A DNA stretch of 64,000 nucleotides from Oceanibacterium hippocampi (GCF_900172325.1 NZ_FWFR01000001.1:930001-994000); one strand, 5' to 3'. Shown: positions 44,900 through 54,259, counted from the first letter of the stretch. Translations and numbers: made by a program. The notes: generated by a model not told the origin, from the letters alone.

Positions 44900-46435
44900 T
44901 CAGGAACTGAAGAAGCGTGGGGCGAGGCGGTGCGCGGCGCTGCGCGTCAGGCGGCGGACCGTCGCGCTGGAATAGAGAATGGTGATGAGGGCGGCAAGCC
45001 AGAGCACGAGGCTGATCGGCCGGGTCAGGAAGGGTTCCAGGCTGCCGTCGGACAGCACCAGACCGCGGCGCAGGCTCTTGTCGAGGATCGGCCCGAGGAC
45101 GATGCCGAGGACCAGCGGCGCCATCGGGTATTTCATCTCGCGCAGCACGAAGCCAACGACGCCGAAGCCGATCATCACCCAGATGTCGAAATGCCGGCTC
45201 GCGATGGCGAAGGCGCCGACCGTGCAGAGCACGAAGATGATCGGCATCAGGCGCTGGCGCGCGACCTGAAGTATCAGCAGCATCGGCCTGGTGAGGACCA
45301 GTCCGAAGAACAGGATCGCGAGGCTCGCCATCAGGACCATCGCCACCACTTCGAAGACGAAGCTCGGGAACTCGATCATGATCAGCGGGCCGGGCCGGAT
45401 GCCGTGGATGAAGAGCGCGGCCAGCAGCACGGCGGCCGGTGCCGAGCCCGGCACGGCGAGGGTGAGGACCGGGATGATCGCGCCCGGCACGGCGGCGCTG
45501 TTGCCGGTCTCGGCGGCGATCAGGCCCTCGACCGAGCCCTTGCCGAATTCCTGCTTCTCCTTGCTGCCCCGGCGCGCCGCGGCATAGGACACCCAGGCGC
45601 CCATGTCCTCGCCGACGCCGGGGACCAGTCCCATGACGGTGCCGATCAGGCCGGAGCGGACGATGGTGCGCTTGTAGCGGAACAGTTCGGAGAGCTTCGG
45701 GATGACCGAATCCTTGGCCGACTTGATGGCCTCGTAGGCCGGGTCCTTCATCACCCCGATGATCTCGGCGAAACCGAAGGTGCCGACCAGCGCCGGCAGC
45801 AGGGCGAAGCCGCCCGACAGCTCGAAGATGCCGAAGGTGAAGCGCTGGTAGGCGTGGATGCCCTCCTGCCCGACCATCGAGAGCAGGAGGCCGATGAAGC
45901 CGGCGATCCAGCCCTTCAGCGGGTCGTCGAGGGCAGTGAGCTGGCCGGAGATGATGACCCCGAAGATCGCCAGCCAGAAGAATTCGAAGGCCCCGAACTT
46001 GAGCGCGAACTCGGCCAGCAGCGGGGCGAAGATGGCGAGGCAGAACATCCCGATCATGGTGCCGATGACCGACCCCGTGGTGGCGATGCCCATCGCCTTG
46101 CCGGCGCGGCCGGAGCGGGCCAGCGGGAAGCCGTCGAGCGTCGTCGCGGCGTTGGCCGGCGTGCCGGGGATGTTGAGCAGGATGGCGCTGCGGCTGCCGC
46201 CGTAGATCGCGCCGACATACATGCAGATCAGGATCAGGATGGCGTCGCCGGCGGCCATCGAGAAGGTCAGCGTGGTCATCAGCGCCACGCCGAGCGTCGC
46301 GGTCAGCCCGGGCAGCATGCCCACGGTGATCCCGAGCAGGGTCGCCCAGAGCACGTGGAACAGCGTCCCGAAGGTCGCGAAGCCGGCGAGCGCCGCCCCG
46401 AAATAGACCAGTCCCTCAGGCATGTGCTGGGTCAC
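44900..46435 (-). CDS. tctA: Tripartite tricarboxylate transporter large permease
   Basis: A 511-residue membrane protein with about twelve helices. Family segments include GMLPGLTATLGVALMTTLTF, YVGAIYGGSRSAILLNIPG and LVPGVGEDMGAWVSYAAARR. TctA is the translocating subunit of TTT importers, which bring in carboxylates and related compounds using a binding protein. It starts at GTG 46435, directly after the tctB stop, or at the ATG at 46423. Confidence 0.93.
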   Translation of the reverse strand: MTQHMPEGLVYFGAALAGFATFGTLFHVLWATLLGITVGMLPGLTATLGVALMTTLTFSMAAGDAILILICMYVGAIYGGSRSAILLNIPGTPANAATTLDGFPLARSGRAGKAMGIATTGSVIGTMIGMFCLAIFAPLLAEFALKFGAFEFFWLAIFGVIISGQLTALDDPLKGWIAGFIGLLLSMVGQEGIHAYQRFTFGIFELSGGFALLPALVGTFGFAEIIGVMKDPAYEAIKSAKDSVIPKLSELFRYKRTIVRSGLIGTVMGLVPGVGEDMGAWVSYAAARRGSKEKQEFGKGSVEGLIAAETGNSAAVPGAIIPVLTLAVPGSAPAAVLLAALFIHGIRPGPLIMIEFPSFVFEVVAMVLMASLAILFFGLVLTRPMLLILQVARQRLMPIIFVLCTVGAFAIASRHFDIWVMIGFGVVGFVLREMKYPMAPLVLGIVLGPILDKSLRRGLVLSDGSLEPFLTRPISLVLWLAALITILYSSATVRRLTRSAAHRLAPRFFSS

Positions 46436-46945
46436 TCACGGGATATTCACCAGGAAGACATTCTCGAAGACATAGGCGATCGCGAAGGCGGCGATCGCGG
46501 CAACGAGGGCGGCGCTTGTCACCCGCCACAGGCGTCGGCTCGCGAGGGCCGGATCCGTCCATTCGAAGATCTGGATGAAGACGAAGATGAACAGGAAGGT
46601 CGCGAGCCAGAAGGGCATCCGCCCGATCAGGCCGCCGGCATAGCCGATGGTGAGAAACAGGGTCAGCGCCGCCCGCCTGGAGCCCGCGCTGCCGAGCCCG
46701 CGGAGCGCCTCGCCCGGGGCCAGCCGCCAGCCGCCCTGCCGGCAGGAACGGACGAGCATGAGGGCGCCGAGCACGGCGATGATCGCCCCCAGAACGCCCG
46801 GCACGATCCCCGGTGCCGACCAGGGGTTGATGTTCATTTCCTCGAGCCGCGGCATGCGCCAGCTCTCGACCAGCGTGGCGACGCCAAGGGCGACGAAGAC
46901 GATCGCCGATACGAAATCGGCCCTGACCATGCGGCTGTCTGTCAT
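46436..46945 (-). CDS. tctB: Tripartite tricarboxylate transporter small permease
   Basis: A 169-residue protein with four hydrophobic helices (about 10-25, 45-65, 90-125 and 140-165), the usual size and layout of TctB. Low sequence conservation is normal for this subunit; assignment rests on topology and position between tctC and tctA. Confidence 0.88.
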   Translation of the reverse strand: MTDSRMVRADFVSAIVFVALGVATLVESWRMPRLEEMNINPWSAPGIVPGVLGAIIAVLGALMLVRSCRQGGWRLAPGEALRGLGSAGSRRAALTLFLTIGYAGGLIGRMPFWLATFLFIFVFIQIFEWTDPALASRRLWRVTSAALVAAIAAFAIAYVFENVFLVNIP

Positions 46946-46973
46946 CTGGCTTCGTGTCGTTATCGCGGAACGC

Positions 46974-47011
46974 CGGGCGGCGCCTTCCCGTCACCGGGAT
47001 GACGCCGCCCG
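46974..47011 (-). other. Intercistronic hairpin between tctC and tctB
   Basis: A 9-bp GC stem (46974-46982 with 47003-47011) encloses a second 5-bp stem TCCCG/CGGGA. It lies in the 91-bp gap after the tctC stop. No U-run follows, so it is more likely a message-stabilising or attenuating element favouring the binding-protein gene than a full terminator. Confidence 0.55.
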
Positions 47012-47036
47012 CATGGCCCTTACTGGGCGGCCATTC

Positions 47037-48053
47037 TTATTCCGGCTTGGCGATGCCGAGTTCCTCGGGCGACATCTTGGTCCGCCCGGCGGCATGGAAG
47101 GACCAGGCGTCGGCCTGGATCTCCGGCATCACCCGCTTCTGCGCGGCGTCGCCGTAGACCGGCGTGAAGACGGCGCCCTTCTCGGCGGCATACTTCTTGA
47201 GCGCCGGGGAATTGGCGATCTCCTGCTCCCAGACCATGTCGAAGGTCTTGAGAACCTCCGCCGGGGCGTCCTTCGGGATGAAGATGCCGAACGAGGTCGC
47301 CACCGCCGGGACCTTCTTCAGCCACTCGGTGATCGGCGGAACCTCGCCGTAACCGTCGATGAGCACGGCCTGGTCGCCGACCACGGCGAGCGGGCGCAGG
47401 CGCTTGCCACGGACCATTTCGGCCTGCTCGGAGGCGAGCTGCGTGGTGACCTGGGTCTCGCCCGAGACCGTCGCGATCACCGCCGGGTTGCCGCCGTCGT
47501 AGCTCACGTGCTTGTAGGACAGGCCGAGCGGCTGGACGATCGCCTCGATCGCGACATGGCCGGACGAGCCGGCGCCGGCCGTGGCGACGCTGATTTCACC
47601 GGGATTGGCCTTCATCGCCTCGATCAGTTCGCCCATCGTCTGATAGGGGCTGTCGGGATTGACGCTGACCATCGGGACGTTGGTGACGTTGAGATAGAGC
47701 CGCCAGTCCTCGACCCAGGTGTCGAACATGCCGAGCAGCTTGTAGGTGCCGAGCTGCTTCGGCGCGCCGGCCGCCCAGGTGTAGCCGTCATGCGGGCCGT
47801 CCTGCACACCCTTCTTGCCGATCGAGCCGGACGCACCGGGCTGGTTGACGATGACGACCTTCTGGCCGAGCGCCTTTTCCAGCTCGCCGGCGGTCACGCG
47901 CGTCACCTGGTCGGTGGCGCCGCCGGCGCTCCAGGGAACGACGATCGTGATCGTCTTTTCGGGCTTCCAGGGATAGTCCCCGGCGACTGCCGAGGTGGCA
48001 AACGACGCGGCCATGGCCGTTGCGCCGAGCGCCAGTGCGAGAATGCGCTTCAT
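47037..48053 (-). CDS. tctC: Tripartite tricarboxylate transporter binding protein
   Basis: A 338-residue exported protein. The N-terminal signal (MKRILALALGATAMAASFA, cleavage before GDYPW) is clear, and the mature start TITIVVPWSAGGATDQVTRV is the Bug/TctC hallmark. It binds the substrate in the periplasm and hands it to TctAB. It is first in the operon running to 39455, so its ligand probably feeds the isomerase-dehydratase-dehydrogenase pathway downstream. Confidence 0.93.
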   Translation of the reverse strand: MKRILALALGATAMAASFATSAVAGDYPWKPEKTITIVVPWSAGGATDQVTRVTAGELEKALGQKVVIVNQPGASGSIGKKGVQDGPHDGYTWAAGAPKQLGTYKLLGMFDTWVEDWRLYLNVTNVPMVSVNPDSPYQTMGELIEAMKANPGEISVATAGAGSSGHVAIEAIVQPLGLSYKHVSYDGGNPAVIATVSGETQVTTQLASEQAEMVRGKRLRPLAVVGDQAVLIDGYGEVPPITEWLKKVPAVATSFGIFIPKDAPAEVLKTFDMVWEQEIANSPALKKYAAEKGAVFTPVYGDAAQKRVMPEIQADAWSFHAAGRTKMSPEELGIAKPE

Positions 48054-48117
48054 TCCGATTCCTCCCGGTTCTGATTACCGCCTTGTTGGGTGCGGACTAG
48101 GATGCCTCGCCGCTTTT

Positions 48118-48203
48118 CGCCGAGTCAACGAGATTTGTAACCAACTGGTGACTTCCGCGCTTCGTGCATGCGATTTTGCTACTTGAGGTCGATTGACTCG
48201 GCG
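48118..48203. promoter_or_regulatory. Mirror-image divergent promoter cores (tctC and ABC permease)
   Basis: The 11-mer TTGACTCGGCG occurs on the plus strand at 48193-48203 and on the minus strand at 48128-48118, pointing outward. Each contains a near-consensus -35 hexamer (TTGACT). On the plus side TATTGT at 48217 serves as a candidate -10. Together with the two operators in this 220-bp gap it indicates co-regulated divergent transcription. Confidence 0.55.
48137..48152. promoter_or_regulatory. Operator A of the 16-bp GTAnn-N6-GTnAC family
   Basis: GTAACCAACTGGTGAC, 84 bp upstream of the tctC start and just upstream of its predicted -35. It is one of five sites with the same 16-bp frame in this region. 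The core ACCAACTGGT resembles the known E. coli RutR half-site arrangement, which may only reflect TetR-family habit. Confidence 0.6.
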
Positions 48204-48225
48204 CGGAAGGTGGATCTATTGTCGA

Positions 48226-48241
48226 GTAAATAAACAGTTAC
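48226..48241. promoter_or_regulatory. Operator E of the 16-bp GTAnn-N6-GTnAC family
   Basis: GTAAATAAACAGTTAC, immediately after the predicted -10 of the ABC permease promoter and 32 bp before its ATG, where a bound repressor would block initiation. The left arm is less conserved than in the other sites. Confidence 0.55.
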
Positions 48242-48273
48242 TTAGAACGAGTTCACGGGAACGGAACGGCGCG

Positions 48274-49092
48274 ATGGGGGAGCAAGCCGGAAGCGGCGGA
48301 CGAACGACCGGATTCGCGGCGAAGCTGTGGTCGAGCGTGAGCTATTACGTGCCGAGCACGCTCGCGATCGTGGCCCTGATCCTGATCTGGCATTTCTCGG
48401 TCACGCTGTTCGAGATCAAGGAATATATCCTGCCGTCCCCGGGCGCGGCGGTCGCGACCTTCTTCGATCCGAAGTACCGCTGGGGCTACAACTTCCTCGT
48501 CACCTTCTACGAGATTGCCGGCGCCTTCGCGATCTCGACGGTGCTCGGGATCGCGCTGGCGGTGCTGATCGTCTGGAACTCGTTCCTGGAGCGGACGATC
48601 CTGCCGCTGCTGGTGCTCTTCAACACGCTGCCGAAGATCGCCCTGGCGCCGCTCTTCGTGATCTGGCTGGGCTACGGCATCTGGCCGAACATCGTGATCG
48701 CGGTGACGGTGAGCTTCTTCCCGGTCGTCGTGAACACCGCCGCCGGCCTCTCGAACGTGGACGAGGACCTGCTCGACCTGGTCCGGTCGCTGAAGGCCCG
48801 GAAATGGCAGATCTTCCTGAAGATCCGTTTCCCGAACGCGATGCCCTACATCTTCACGGCGCTGGAGCTCAACGCCACCCTGTCGGTGGTCGGCGCGGTG
48901 GTCGGTGAATTCGTGGCCTCCGAGGCCGGTCTCGGCGCGCTCATCATCGTCGGCGGCGTGACACTGTCGACACCCTCGATCTTCGCCGCGCTGATCCTGA
49001 TCTCGGCGCTTGGCCTGCTGCTTTACTGGGCAGTGGTCGCGGTCGGCCGCTTCCTGATGCCGTGGGAACGGCGCGGCAACGCGAAGTCGTGA
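48274..49092 (+). CDS. NitT/TauT-like ABC transporter permease
   Basis: A 272-residue permease with six hydrophobic segments and the EAA-type loop DEDLLDLVRSLKARKWQIFLKI. The family (SsuC/TauC/ThiX-like) carries sulfonates, nitrate, pyrimidines and similar small solutes. The start is the ATG at 48274; the open frame reaches further upstream but crosses operator E. No ATPase gene is adjacent; the nearest is at 57738. The binding-protein gene follows 44 bp downstream. Confidence 0.88.
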   Translation: MGEQAGSGGRTTGFAAKLWSSVSYYVPSTLAIVALILIWHFSVTLFEIKEYILPSPGAAVATFFDPKYRWGYNFLVTFYEIAGAFAISTVLGIALAVLIVWNSFLERTILPLLVLFNTLPKIALAPLFVIWLGYGIWPNIVIAVTVSFFPVVVNTAAGLSNVDEDLLDLVRSLKARKWQIFLKIRFPNAMPYIFTALELNATLSVVGAVVGEFVASEAGLGALIIVGGVTLSTPSIFAALILISALGLLLYWAVVAVGRFLMPWERRGNAKS

Positions 49093-49136
49093 AAACCTGC
49101 CGGCATCGGCCGGCGCAACAAGAAGGGGAGACTCGA

Positions 49137-50135
49137 ATGGGTGCGAAACGTATCGGTATTCTGGCGGCGGCGCTGACTGCGGCGGCGATGCTTGCCAGCC
49201 CCACGCAGGCCGCCGAGAAGGCGACGCTGCTGCTGAACTGGTTCCAGCTTCCGGATCATTCGCCGTTCTACCTGGCGCGCAAGCGCGGCTATTTCGAGGA
49301 AGAGGGGATCGATCTCGAGATCATCCGCGGTCACGGTTCCGGCGATACCGCGAAGAAGATCGATCTCGGCGAGGCCGAGTTCGGCATCTCCGACGCGCCG
49401 ACCGTGCTGACCGCGATCTCCAAGGGCGCCGACCTGATGATCATCGGCATTCACTACGACAAGGCGGCCAACAACATCTTCTTCTTCAAGGATTCCGGGA
49501 TCACCAAGGTCTCCGACCTGGCGGGCCGTAAGATCGCCGCGCCTCCGGGCGATTCCCATCGCTTCCTCTGGCCCTCGCTCGCCAAGGTCAACAATGTCGA
49601 TCCCGATTCGGTGACCATGGTCAACATCAAGCCGGAGGGCAAGCAGGCGATCGTCGCCGGCGGCCAGGTGGACGGCGCCTTCGATCTCTACACCTCCTTC
49701 CCGATCTGGGAGAAAGTGCTCGGCGAGGGCAAGGTCGGCAACCTGCTGTTCGCCGACCACGGCGTCGCGCTCTACGGCCACGCCTATCTGGTCAACAAGA
49801 AACTGGTCGCCGAGAAGCCCGAACTGATCCGGGGATTCATGAAGGCGATGGCCAGGGGCTGGAGCGACGCGCTCAACGAACGTGAGGCGGCGATCGACGC
49901 CCTCATGGATTCGGTGCCCGGCGTCGATCGCGATGCCTACCTGGCGACCCTCGACCTGGTGCTTGATCTCTCGGTAACCGAACGCTCGCGGGAATACGGC
50001 CAGGCCTGGATTCTTCCGGAACTGATGCAGAACACCATCGACATCACGAAGGAAGGCGGCAACATGGAGAAGGATCTGACGGCCGCCGAGGTCTTCACCA
50101 ACGACTTCAACGCCCAGATCAAGCCCGGCTCCTGA
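49137..50135 (+). CDS. NMT1/THI5-like ABC substrate-binding protein
   Basis: A 332-residue periplasmic binding protein. The signal [18 protein letters not shown] is cut near QAA-EKAT. The mature start [23 protein letters not shown] is typical of the NMT1/THI5-like group that includes binding proteins for thiamine pyrimidine precursors. Conserved segments [14 protein letters not shown] and [13 protein letters not shown] follow. The ATG has AAGGGGAG upstream. The ligand is unknown. Confidence 0.9.
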   Translation: MGAKRIGILAAALTAAAMLASPTQAAEKATLLLNWFQLPDHSPFYLARKRGYFEEEGIDLEIIRGHGSGDTAKKIDLGEAEFGISDAPTVLTAISKGADLMIIGIHYDKAANNIFFFKDSGITKVSDLAGRKIAAPPGDSHRFLWPSLAKVNNVDPDSVTMVNIKPEGKQAIVAGGQVDGAFDLYTSFPIWEKVLGEGKVGNLLFADHGVALYGHAYLVNKKLVAEKPELIRGFMKAMARGWSDALNEREAAIDALMDSVPGVDRDAYLATLDLVLDLSVTERSREYGQAWILPELMQNTIDITKEGGNMEKDLTAAEVFTNDFNAQIKPGS

Positions 50136-50154
50136 CCGGACATCCATCCAGGAC

Positions 50155-50178
50155 GACCCGGCGCCTCGGCGCCGGGTC
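50155..50178 (+). terminator. Attenuator-like hairpin after the binding-protein gene
   Basis: An 11-bp perfect GC stem (50155-50165 with 50168-50178) begins 20 bp after the stop. It is followed by only scattered T residues (GGTTTGCAGTTTTC), so it may reduce but not stop transcription into the epimerase gene. Confidence 0.6.
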
Positions 50179-50208
50179 ACGGTTTGCAGTTTTCAAGACG
50201 AGAGTGCG

Positions 50209-51252
50209 ATGAGCATGAGTGATTCCTGGCCGCTTCCCGACCGCTTCGCCGACGAGGAGGCGCTCGAGGAATTCATGACCCGCCCCGACCCGGCGACGAT
50301 CGCCGATCTCGCGGACCTGACCGGCGACATCATGGTCCTGGGTGCCGGCGGCAAGATGGGCCCGACGCTCTGCCGCCTGGCCAAGCGGGCGGCGCCGGAC
50401 AAGCGGGTGATCGCGGTCGCCCGCTTCTCGGATCCGAAGTCGAAGGCCGCGCTCGAGGCCGCCGGCGTCGAATGCTTTCCGTGCGACCTGCTCGACGCGG
50501 CCGCCGTCAAGGCGCTGCCGGACGCGGCCAACATCGTCTTCATGGCGGGCCGCAAGTTCGGCAGCCAGGGCGCCGAGGACCTGACCTGGGCGATGAACGT
50601 GCTGGTCCCGGCGATGGTTGCCGAGCGCTTCCGCAACAGCCGCATCGTCGCCTTCTCGACTGGCTGCGTCTATCCGTTCGTGCCGACCGACGGGTCCGGC
50701 GCCAGCGAAAGCGTGGCCCCCAATCCACCGTCCGGCGAATATGCCAATTCCTGCGTCGGGCGGGAGCGGATGTTCCAGTATTTCTCGGGCCTGCACGGCA
50801 CCCCGGGGCGGCTGTTCCGGCTCAATTACGCGATCGACATGCGCTACGGCGTGCTGTTCGACATCGCCGTGAAAGTCCGCGACGAGGTGCCGATCGACGT
50901 CACGATGGGCCATGCGAACGTCATTTGGCAGGGCGATGCGAACGCCCGGGCGCTGCGCTCGCTGGTCCATTGCACGACGCCGACCAGTCCGATCAACGTC
51001 AGCGGTCCGGAGAACATGGTGATCCGCGATCTGGCGCTCGCCTTCGGCGAGAGGCTCGGCAAGCGGCCGACGATCACCGGGACCGAGGCAGGGACGGCGT
51101 GGCTGGTCGATACCGCGGCGTCCGAGGCCCTGTTCGGCGCGCCGCTGGTGCCGCTCGAACGGATGATCGACTGGACCGCCGACTGGGTCGGGCGCGGCAT
51201 GGCCAATCTCGGGAAGCCGACCCATTTCGAAGTCCGTGACGGTGTCTACTGA
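50209..51252 (+). CDS. NAD-dependent epimerase/dehydratase-like protein with altered Y-x3-K
   Basis: A 347-residue extended-SDR protein. The nucleotide loop is [16 protein letters not shown] near residue 44, then [11 protein letters not shown] and [11 protein letters not shown], as in sugar-nucleotide epimerases. At the catalytic position, Tyr in [12 protein letters not shown] is followed four residues later by Cys instead of Lys, so classical chemistry may be lost or shifted. The first 40 residues are an N-terminal extension. It follows the binding-protein gene and overlaps the GNAT gene by 17 bp. Confidence 0.82.
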   Translation: MSMSDSWPLPDRFADEEALEEFMTRPDPATIADLADLTGDIMVLGAGGKMGPTLCRLAKRAAPDKRVIAVARFSDPKSKAALEAAGVECFPCDLLDAAAVKALPDAANIVFMAGRKFGSQGAEDLTWAMNVLVPAMVAERFRNSRIVAFSTGCVYPFVPTDGSGASESVAPNPPSGEYANSCVGRERMFQYFSGLHGTPGRLFRLNYAIDMRYGVLFDIAVKVRDEVPIDVTMGHANVIWQGDANARALRSLVHCTTPTSPINVSGPENMVIRDLALAFGERLGKRPTITGTEAGTAWLVDTAASEALFGAPLVPLERMIDWTADWVGRGMANLGKPTHFEVRDGVY

Positions 51253-52093
51253 GGATCTGACCCGGGTCGCCCTCGGCCAGGGTCATATCGGCGCGGCCCT
51301 GACGCTGTCCTGCGCGGCGCACTGGAACCAGAGCGCCTCCGACTGGCGGCTGATGATCGGCCAGGGCGGCGGCATCGGGCTGGAAGATGGCAACGGCACG
51401 CTTGTCGCCTCGGCCATAACGCTGCCCTATGCGCGCGACGTCGCCTGGATCAGCATGGTGCTCGTGCGTCAGGACTGGCAGCGCCGCGGTCTCGCGAGCG
51501 ACCTGCTTGTCCAGTGTATCGAGGCGGTCGAAAGCCGCGGGCTGATCCCGGCGCTGGACGCCACGCCGGCCGGCGAGAAGGTCTACCTGCCGCTCGGCTT
51601 CGTGCCGATCTTCCGTTTCCAGCGCTACGAACTGGACCTCGGGAAGCCGGCAATGCCGCAGGGCAAGGGGGACCCGTCGCCCGACCCGGAGACGTTCGAA
51701 GCCCTCGCCGCGCTCGATGCCGAGGCAGCGGGCGCCGGACGGCCGGCGATCCTCGCCGACCTGGTCGCCCGGGCCCCGGGCGCGGTCTGTCGCCTCGATG
51801 CGCCGGAGCAGGGCTTCGTTCTGGCCCGTCCCGGCCGGAACGCCTGGCAGATCGGGCCGCTGGTCGCGGACAGCGTGGACGGCGCCCGGCGGCTGTTCGA
51901 CAGGGCGCTGGCGCGGGCCGCGCAGCGGCGGGTCTTCATCGACGTGCCGGACGGCCAGGACGCCTTCCGCCGACATGTCGAGGCGGCGGGCTTCAGTCCC
52001 CAAAGACCCTTCACCCGCATGTACAAGGGCCGCGACCGGGCCTTCGGCCGGCCGGAACTGACCTTCGCCGTCGCCGGCCCGGAACTCGGCTAG
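51236..52093 (+). CDS. GNAT-family N-acetyltransferase
   Basis: A 285-residue protein. The N-terminal half has a GNAT domain with the acetyl-CoA loop [15 protein letters not shown] (Q/R-x-x-G-x-A) and the following [18 protein letters not shown], where a residue's place in the family fold is usual. The C-terminal half (from about residue 140) is a second, weaker GNAT-like region. The start is GTG at 51236 or GTG at 51242, overlapping the epimerase gene, so the two are coexpressed. The acceptor is unknown. Confidence 0.83.
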   Translation: MTVSTEDLTRVALGQGHIGAALTLSCAAHWNQSASDWRLMIGQGGGIGLEDGNGTLVASAITLPYARDVAWISMVLVRQDWQRRGLASDLLVQCIEAVESRGLIPALDATPAGEKVYLPLGFVPIFRFQRYELDLGKPAMPQGKGDPSPDPETFEALAALDAEAAGAGRPAILADLVARAPGAVCRLDAPEQGFVLARPGRNAWQIGPLVADSVDGARRLFDRALARAAQRRVFIDVPDGQDAFRRHVEAAGFSPQRPFTRMYKGRDRAFGRPELTFAVAGPELG

Positions 52094-52102
52094 CCGGGGC
52101 GC

Positions 52103-52960
52103 TTACGCGTTCGCTTCCTCGACCAGCCGGCGATAGGCGAAGGAGAGAAAGCCGATCGAGACCGCGTAATAGAGCAGCGAGAGCAGCGCGTTGGCGACGA
52201 AGTTGGTGGCCATGAAGCGGCCGCCGGTCATCGCTTCCTCCATGCAGGCCGTATTGCCGAAGCCGCAATCGCCGCCGACCGTCGAGAACAACGCCGTCGA
52301 CCAGGCCCAGAGCCAGATCAGGTTGACGACGATCAGCGGCAGCAGGCCGAGGAACCACATGAAGAAGATCCGCCAGCTGTTGCCGCGGGCGTGTTGCCAG
52401 GCGTCGCGGAGGCCGAAATCCCGTCGGCCGATGGCGATCGCCGGGAAGATCAGCGAGAAGCGGAGATAGAGGAGGCACGCAGTCACCGCCAGGACCGATA
52501 CGATGAGCATGGCGAGCGCGCCGCCTGCCGGCGAACCGCCTTGCGTCATCATGGCGATTGCGCCCGCTGGCAACATTGCGAGGAACAGGACGACGTAGAA
52601 GCCGATGAAATAGAGGACCGAAGCGACGAAGAAGCGGACGACGGTACCGTTCAGCGGCGCGCCGATCGGGCCGGCCGGCTGTTCGCCGAGCAGGATATGG
52701 CGGTGCCATGCGACGGCGATCGCCGACCACAGGAACCCCATGAGAATATAAAGCGGCAGGATGAAGAGGAACGTGCCGACCCCCGGCATCTGCGGGATTT
52801 CCGACCCGGACGGTTCGGGTCCGGTCAGTTCCGGCACGATCCAGGACAGTGTCGCCATCACCAGCAGCCAGAGCCAGCCGATCCGCACGAAGGTCCCGAC
52901 ATGGCGGAAAAAATGGCCGTAGCTGTCGACGACGGTCGCGATGACCGGCAATGGCTTCAT
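52103..52960 (-). CDS. Uncharacterised polytopic membrane protein
   Basis: A 285-residue protein with about six hydrophobic segments: near residues 22-42, 60-85, 105-135, 140-165, 195-225 and 245-275. It has FRDAWQHARGNSWRI-like cytoplasmic loop chemistry and no enzymatic motif. It ends in YRRLVEEANA. Similar proteins are annotated only as membrane proteins of unknown function. The start is the ATG at 52960 behind GGAGGGGACC; a GTG at 52972 is less likely. It converges with the GNAT gene. Confidence 0.75.
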   Translation of the reverse strand: MKPLPVIATVVDSYGHFFRHVGTFVRIGWLWLLVMATLSWIVPELTGPEPSGSEIPQMPGVGTFLFILPLYILMGFLWSAIAVAWHRHILLGEQPAGPIGAPLNGTVVRFFVASVLYFIGFYVVLFLAMLPAGAIAMMTQGGSPAGGALAMLIVSVLAVTACLLYLRFSLIFPAIAIGRRDFGLRDAWQHARGNSWRIFFMWFLGLLPLIVVNLIWLWAWSTALFSTVGGDCGFGNTACMEEAMTGGRFMATNFVANALLSLLYYAVSIGFLSFAYRRLVEEANA

Positions 52961-53069
52961 GGTCCCCTCCACCTGTCACCCGATTGTTCGATGCCGAGGT
53001 CTGGTTGGCAAGCCACAATCCATAAAGGGTTGCGAAGGGTAGTGATGTTCGCGCCGCTGGGCGGGCACG

Positions 53070-53101
53070 AAAAAAGCCGGCCGCGGGACGCGCGGCCGGC
53101 T
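53070..53101 (-). terminator. Rho-independent terminator of the second binding-protein gene
   Basis: A 10-bp stem (53075-53084 with 53092-53101, seven-base loop) lies about 60 bp after the stop at 53161. On the minus strand it is followed by a run of six T residues. This is the strongest intrinsic terminator seen in the window. Confidence 0.85.
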
Positions 53102-53160
53102 CGATTTCCAGGTGACTGCCGCGACGCCGCGCCCCTCAGGGCCGGCGCCGGGCAATCGCC

Positions 53161-54156
53161 TTACTGCGGCATCTTCACCGACATGTCGATGAATTCGTTG
53201 GTGTAGACGTCGTTGATGTCGAACGGCTTCTCGAGATTGAAATAAGCCTCGACCAGTTCGTAGTCGGCGTCCATCCGTTCCGGCTTGAAATAGCCGAGCG
53301 CGACGTTGCGCGAGGTCTCGTCGCTCATCAGTTCGGCGACCAGCAGCCAGTTCTGCTTCTCGTTCTCCGCCGTCAGGCCGGTATTGGCCTCGACCAGGGC
53401 CTCGACGCAGGGATCGGGATTGACCGCGCATTCGTGGAAGGCGTTCTGGGTCACCTTGACGAAGGCGGCGACCGCGTCCTTGTGTTCCTTCAGGAACTTG
53501 CCATTGACGATGATCGAGTTGCCGTACGGGTTGATGCCGTATTCCTTCCAGGGGAAGAAGCCCATGTCTTCGCCGAGCTCGCGCTGGAAGATGTGGTGGA
53601 TGTTGTAGAACGAGGTGGTGGCGTCGATCGAGCCGGATTTCAGCGCCGACAGCTTGGCATTCGGCTGGACGTTCACCCAGGTCACCGAGTCCGGGTCCAT
53701 GCCGACCGACTTGGCGAGCGCCGGCCACATCGTCCGGGCCGCGTCCCAGGCCGGGGTGCCGATCTTGCGGCCGGCGAGGTCCTTGACGTCCTTGATGCCC
53801 GAGCTTTTCAGCCAGTACATGCCGTAGGGCGAGTTGGCATAGACGTTGTAGACCGCGACAAGATCCGCGTCCTTGCCCTTGGCGACCAGCGCGGTGCCGA
53901 GGTCGGCGAGGCCGATCTCGTTCTTGCCGACGCCGACGAACTGGCTCGACTTCGATGAGCCCTTGCCCTGCTCGATATTGAGATCGATGCCGGCCTTCTC
54001 GTAGAGGCCGTTCTTCTGTGCCCAGTAATAGGGGGCGTGGTCGCCGCCGGCGATCCAGTTCAGGATGAAGTTGATCTCGGTGCCTGCCTGGGCGGGCGCC
54101 GCCATCATGCCACCTGCCGCGCATGCGGCGGCCAGCCATTTCACTACTTTCAACAT
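53161..54156 (-). CDS. NMT1/THI5-like ABC substrate-binding protein (second)
   Basis: A 331-residue periplasmic binding protein. The signal MLKVVKWLAAACAAGGMMA is cut near AQA-GTEI. The mature start INFILNWIAGGDHAPYYWAQ is the NMT1/THI5-like type, then NEIGLADLGTALVAKGKDADL and DLAGRKIGTPAWDAARTMW. It is a paralogue of the protein at 49137. It is transcribed alone and ends at the strong terminator. The ATG has GGGGAGAG upstream. Probably it delivers to one of the two nearby permeases. Confidence 0.9.
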   Translation of the reverse strand: MLKVVKWLAAACAAGGMMAAPAQAGTEINFILNWIAGGDHAPYYWAQKNGLYEKAGIDLNIEQGKGSSKSSQFVGVGKNEIGLADLGTALVAKGKDADLVAVYNVYANSPYGMYWLKSSGIKDVKDLAGRKIGTPAWDAARTMWPALAKSVGMDPDSVTWVNVQPNAKLSALKSGSIDATTSFYNIHHIFQRELGEDMGFFPWKEYGINPYGNSIIVNGKFLKEHKDAVAAFVKVTQNAFHECAVNPDPCVEALVEANTGLTAENEKQNWLLVAELMSDETSRNVALGYFKPERMDADYELVEAYFNLEKPFDINDVYTNEFIDMSVKMPQ

Positions 54157-54243
54157 CGGATGATCTCTCCCCGTTTGAGGGCTAACCGGTCGCGCAAGCT
54201 TGCCGCTTGGCCTATATTCCCGCAGCCGTGCCGCCATTTTGTT

Positions 54244-54259
54244 GTAACTTCCTAGTTAC
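54244..54259. promoter_or_regulatory. Operator B of the 16-bp GTAnn-N6-GTnAC family
   Basis: GTAACTTCCTAGTTAC, the most symmetrical of the five sites (perfect GTAAC/GTTAC arms). It lies between the divergent binding-protein gene (88 bp from its start) and tetR (69 bp from its start), as expected for an autoregulated repressor site. Confidence 0.65.

Noticed and set aside
44864-47002. 712-residue frame antisense to tctA/tctB
   Set aside because: Highly charged, repetitive translation typical of the complement of a membrane-protein gene; tctABC motifs lie on the other strand.
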